Assembly: GCA_031280965.1 (NCBI GenBank)
Contig: JAITFZ010000011.1
Location: 1-41,161, forward strand
DNA from: Oscillospiraceae bacterium
GTDB taxonomy: Bacteria; Bacillota; Clostridia; Oscillospirales; Ruminococcaceae
Reading direction: 5' to 3'
Length of the DNA stretch: 41,161 nucleotides
Every line of letters starts with the position of its first letter. The first letter of the stretch is position 1. The notes under the pieces are model-generated. The model was given only the letters and a program-made list of their open reading frames with translations. It did not search any database and had not been told where the DNA came from. A program made the position numbers and the translations under genes. Below, piece by piece: positions 39,360 to 41,161 of this stretch.

Positions 39360-39898
39360 CTTTTGCACCGTGCTTTTCAATAAGAGTGGCGTATTTAATG
39401 CTTTGCGGCGGTATGTTCTCTTTGAGTTTTTCCATGAACGAATCAACACCGTGTATTTTAATAAGAGTGTCAACCGCTCTGCCTGCTTGCTTGAAAACAT
39501 AATTTTCGCACCGGACAATATTGTATTCGACGCCGGGCTTATCGAATATGCTCACGCTCTCGAACGATTCAATCCAGTTTAACCAGTGCGGCGCAGTTGA
39601 CACCACGTCAAGCCGTGTTATGTTCATCTGTCGGCGTTCCGAATCATCGTCATAGTTTTCGAGAATCAGCGCAAATATATCATCATAATTGCCTTTCCCG
39701 AATGATTCAAAGTTGCGGCAACCTTGACCGCTCATTTCTGCACAGATTCCCATTTCGGCAGTGCCGTTGTGATGTATGCTTATGCCGTCATAATAAAGGC
39801 GGTCTTGATAGCCGTAGAAGCCTTTCACGGTCTCAAACTTGATTCAGCGTTTCACGGCTTAGAGATATGCATAATCTCTCACGGGTTATGTCTTTCAT
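39310..39898 (-). pseudogene. Degenerate rolling-circle replication initiator (Rep_trans-like)
   Basis: The main frame (39310-39828, up to 172 residues) starts near KGFYGYQDRLYYDGISIHHN and continues MGICAEMSGQGCRNFESFG and NITRLDV, the N-terminal pattern of Rep_trans initiators and relaxases (RstA, Tn916 Orf20). Right after this, the catalytic middle with the Tyr and the basic YDK-type segments is missing. The frame jumps to a C-terminal part (VFKQAGRAVDTLIKIHGVDS, then YATLIEKHG). At the 5' side a start with a ribosome binding site, ATG 39898, gives 21 codons and a TGA at 39833 before the Rep frame. The gene has therefore lost N-terminal and central parts. The promoter TTTACA-17-TATAAT (39965-39937) still looks good. 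Confidence 0.6.
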
Positions 39899-39936
39899 GA
39901 TGATACCGCCTTTCAAAAACACAATAATTTATTTAT

Positions 39937-39965
39937 ATTATACACCATGTTGGGATATTTGTAAA
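39937..39965 (-). promoter_or_regulatory. Promoter of the rep remnant
   Basis: On the minus strand: TTTACA (39965-39960), 17 nt and TATAAT (39942-39937). Confidence 0.7.
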
Positions 39966-40043
39966 TACAAATACAGCAATTCATATAAATTCGGCAATAT
40001 CCCTAATCGGTGTATATTGTTTTTGTGTAGTATGCCTATCACA

Positions 40044-40073
40044 TTGACAAAACCGCTTTAAATATGGTATCAT
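40044..40073 (+). promoter_or_regulatory. Promoter of the XRE regulator
   Basis: TTGACA (40044-40049), 18 nt and TATCAT (40068-40073). It diverges from the rep promoter about 80 bp away. Confidence 0.65.
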
Positions 40074-40096
40074 GATTTCATAAGGTGGTGTTATTT

Positions 40097-40504
40097 ATGA
40101 ATGATTTTCCTCATACTTTAAAAGCCTTGAGAAAAGAACAAAATATGACCCAACAAACTGTTGCAGATAATTTAAACATATCCCAACAAGCTTATTGTAG
40201 ATATGAAACAGGCGAAAGGGAGCCGAGCATTGACACTCTCAATAAATTAGCAAGATTATTCCGTGTGCCTGTCGATGTTTTAATAGGCGGTCTTTTTGAG
40301 GTTATCGCACCTGAATACAAACTTGTAACCGCTAAGTATAACATTAGCAATGCCCGATTAATGGCAAAAGTCTTTGAACAGGCGGTTGAATGTATTCGCG
40401 CAGGTGCTGACGCTAAAAACGTACTTACAGGCGAGCCTTGGGAAGAATCCGCCGAAAGAGCCGACAGATTAATGAAAGAAAAGAAAACAAAGAAAGCAAA
40501 TTAA
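40097..40504 (+). CDS. XRE-family regulator of the element remnant
   Basis: 135 residues from ATG 40097 (AAGGTGG upstream). The helix-turn-helix runs from LKALRKEQNMTQQTVADNLN (about 8-27) through ISQQAYCRYETGEREPSIDT, then LNKLARLFRVPVDVLIGG. A C-terminal helical part of about 65 residues ends in a Lys-rich tail. The layout, divergent from rep with the promoters about 80 bp apart, is that of a plasmid or integrative element repressor. It ends at the hairpin at 40523-40545. Confidence 0.88.
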   Translation: MNDFPHTLKALRKEQNMTQQTVADNLNISQQAYCRYETGEREPSIDTLNKLARLFRVPVDVLIGGLFEVIAPEYKLVTAKYNISNARLMAKVFEQAVECIRAGADAKNVLTGEPWEESAERADRLMKEKKTKKAN

Positions 40505-40522
40505 TTCGCTCCCCTGCCCTTT

Positions 40523-40545
40523 TGAAGCCGCTTTTTGCGGCTTTC
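40523..40545 (+). terminator. Terminator of the XRE gene
   Basis: AAGCCGC and GCGGCTT pair around TTTTT. A second stem, TTCCGT...ACGGAA, with inner CCGC/GCGG, follows at about 40543-40573. Confidence 0.7.
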
Positions 40546-40599
40546 CGTCCGCGCTACGCTTGCGGAACGGAAAAGCCCGCAAAACAATCGGAATACAAA

Positions 40600-40775
40600 A
40601 AAGGTGCTAAGTTGCACCTTTAATCCAAATATAAAAAGGCGCAATAAAGTTAATCACACACGCCTTTTGATTACTTTTACGCCTTTACTTCCAATACACT
40701 TTTGCCCTGCCATTTTCGGCTCTGGGTCTTTCACTTTAATTTTTCCGTCGGCTTTTATTATTTTTGATACGTGTT
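40600..40775 (-). ncRNA. Possible small RNA or very short gene in the element remnant
   Basis: A minus-strand promoter, TTGACG (40810-40805), 17 nt and TATAAT (40787-40782), would start RNA near 40775. A hairpin AAAGGTGC/GCACCTTT (40600-40621) followed by six T on that strand would end it. In between, a second stem, AAAAGGCG/CGCCTTTTT, is also terminator-like. A frame from GTG 40734 to a stop at 40654 gives 26 residues (KDPEPKMAGQKCIGSKGVKV, then IKRRV), but no ribosome binding site is seen. The rest of 40505-41055 holds no coding region I can support. Confidence 0.35.
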
Positions 40776-40781
40776 ACAGTT

Positions 40782-40810
40782 ATTATATCACATCACGTAC
40801 AGCCCGTCAA
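40782..40810 (-). promoter_or_regulatory. Promoter of the possible small RNA
   Basis: On the minus strand: TTGACG (40810-40805), 17 nt and TATAAT (40787-40782). Confidence 0.55.
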
Positions 40811-40957
40811 TACTTTTCGCAAAAAATCATATGCGCCGCGCTCACTGCTCACTCTCGATTTTTATACGCACGTACCCACTTGTGGTATATAAGTGCGCTA
40901 ATTATAAAGAAAGGAATATGCGTATAAAACCGCACACCAAGCGTGTTTGAATTAATA

Positions 40958-40972
40958 TTATACGCGATTGGG
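40958..40972 (+). repeat. Half-site related to the 64-bp palindrome
   Basis: TTATACGCGATTGGG matches an internal part of palindrome arm 2 (TTATACGCGGTTGGG, 38947-38961) at 14 of 15 positions. It stops where the IS-like end begins. An inverted GCGTATAA lies at 40920-40927. Confidence 0.5.
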
Positions 40973-41161
40973 GGAATAGTTCGACTTTTGTCAAGACCTT
41001 TTTCCTTTGTCCTTTATGTATCGGCTTTTGCGGCGGGATTCATTAGACCTTTCCACTAACCAATATCAAAGTTATAAATCGCACACATAAGCGACATTCT
41101 CAAGCCGTGTCGTTTACGCTTATTTCGATAGCGCGAGCTAAAAATCTTGAATCGCTTAATA
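40970..41161 (-). mobile_element. Right-edge insertion sequence (3' end only)
   Basis: A partial transposase runs in from the right edge. Between its stop and the palindrome half-site lies GGGGGAATAGTTCGACTTTT at about 40970-40989, a plausible terminal inverted repeat. The other end and the target duplication lie outside the window, so the boundary is a guess. Confidence 0.4.
41056..41161 (-). CDS. IS5-like transposase, C-terminal part (partial)
   Basis: The last 34 codons of a gene entering from the right, stop TAG at 41058-41056. FKIFSSRYRNKRKRHGLRMS followed by LMCAIYNFDIG resembles the end of IS5-family DDE transposases, where a YRNRRKRFGLRFNLI-type segment carries the last acidic/basic helix. 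The catalytic residues are off the window, so intactness cannot be judged. Confidence 0.6.
   Translation of the reverse strand, partial: IKRFKIFSSRYRNKRKRHGLRMSLMCAIYNFDIG

Noticed and set aside
40918-40950. A 10-codon ORF (MRIKPHTKRV) with a ribosome binding site near the right end
   Set aside because: Too short to judge, and it lies within repeat-rich DNA next to the IS boundary.
1-41161. CRISPR array, rRNA genes, prophage structural genes, secondary-metabolite or toxin-antitoxin loci
   Set aside because: No regularly spaced repeats, rRNA sequence or matching gene sets were seen anywhere in the window.

Overview
The window reads as chromosomal DNA of an anaerobic, gut- or rumen-type Clostridia (Firmicutes). 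The support is mixed: strong AGGAGG-type ribosome binding sites, consensus TTGACA-17-TATAAT promoters, a split transketolase, a clostridial PyrK/PyrD pair, PduL, RarA/MgsA, an RNHCP-domain protein, and both ATP- and PPi-type phosphofructokinases. No 16S rRNA or other taxonomic marker is present, so the assignment is inference from gene content.

Layout. (1) 1-2350 is accessory: the first codons of a gene leaving the left edge, tRNA-Leu(CAA), two small XRE regulators and a zinc-ribbon membrane protein wired by a duplicated promoter/operator and a duplicated terminator, and an uncharacterised helical protein. (2) 2367-6858 (-) is a moxR / DUF58 / transglutaminase-like membrane protein operon. 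(3) 7030-8896 is an ECF sigma factor with an overlapping membrane-anchored partner, followed by an in-frame remnant of its own C-terminal domain. (4) 8979-13265 holds prmA (probably leaderless), a 50-residue membrane protein coupled to recD2, an XRE regulator and comF. (5) 13386-15167 is a two-subunit transketolase. (6) 15305-24174 is a pyrimidine cluster, pyrC / ABM-like / pyrF / carA / carB / pyrK / pyrD, without pyrB or pyrE. (7) 24310-26743 carries HU, a 35-residue membrane peptide, pduL and pfkA. (8) 26932-32931 is xylA, xylB, transaldolase, class II aldolase and PPi-phosphofructokinase; with the transketolase it gives a full route from xylose to triose phosphate. (9) 33068-38787 holds an RNHCP protein behind a leader peptide, a small membrane protein, glyA, prs, a CPBP protease and rarA. 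(10) 38900-41161 is a decayed mobile element: a large perfect palindrome, a Cys-rich protein, a degenerate rolling-circle Rep, an XRE regulator, a possible small RNA, and the end of an IS transposase at the right edge.

The strongest observations are as follows. CarA keeps its fold but has lost all three residues of the glutaminase triad (Cys to Gly254, His to Val337, Glu to Ser339). A modular, repeated leader sits directly before the start codons of at least five unrelated genes (moxR, carA, pfp, a membrane protein, prs). A family of GC-rich REP-like hairpins lies between genes, with a decayed RAYT transposase N-terminus beside one of them. The Rep/XRE module at the right end lies between a 64-bp palindrome and a related half-site.

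All calls come from reading the sequence. No database search or folding program was run.
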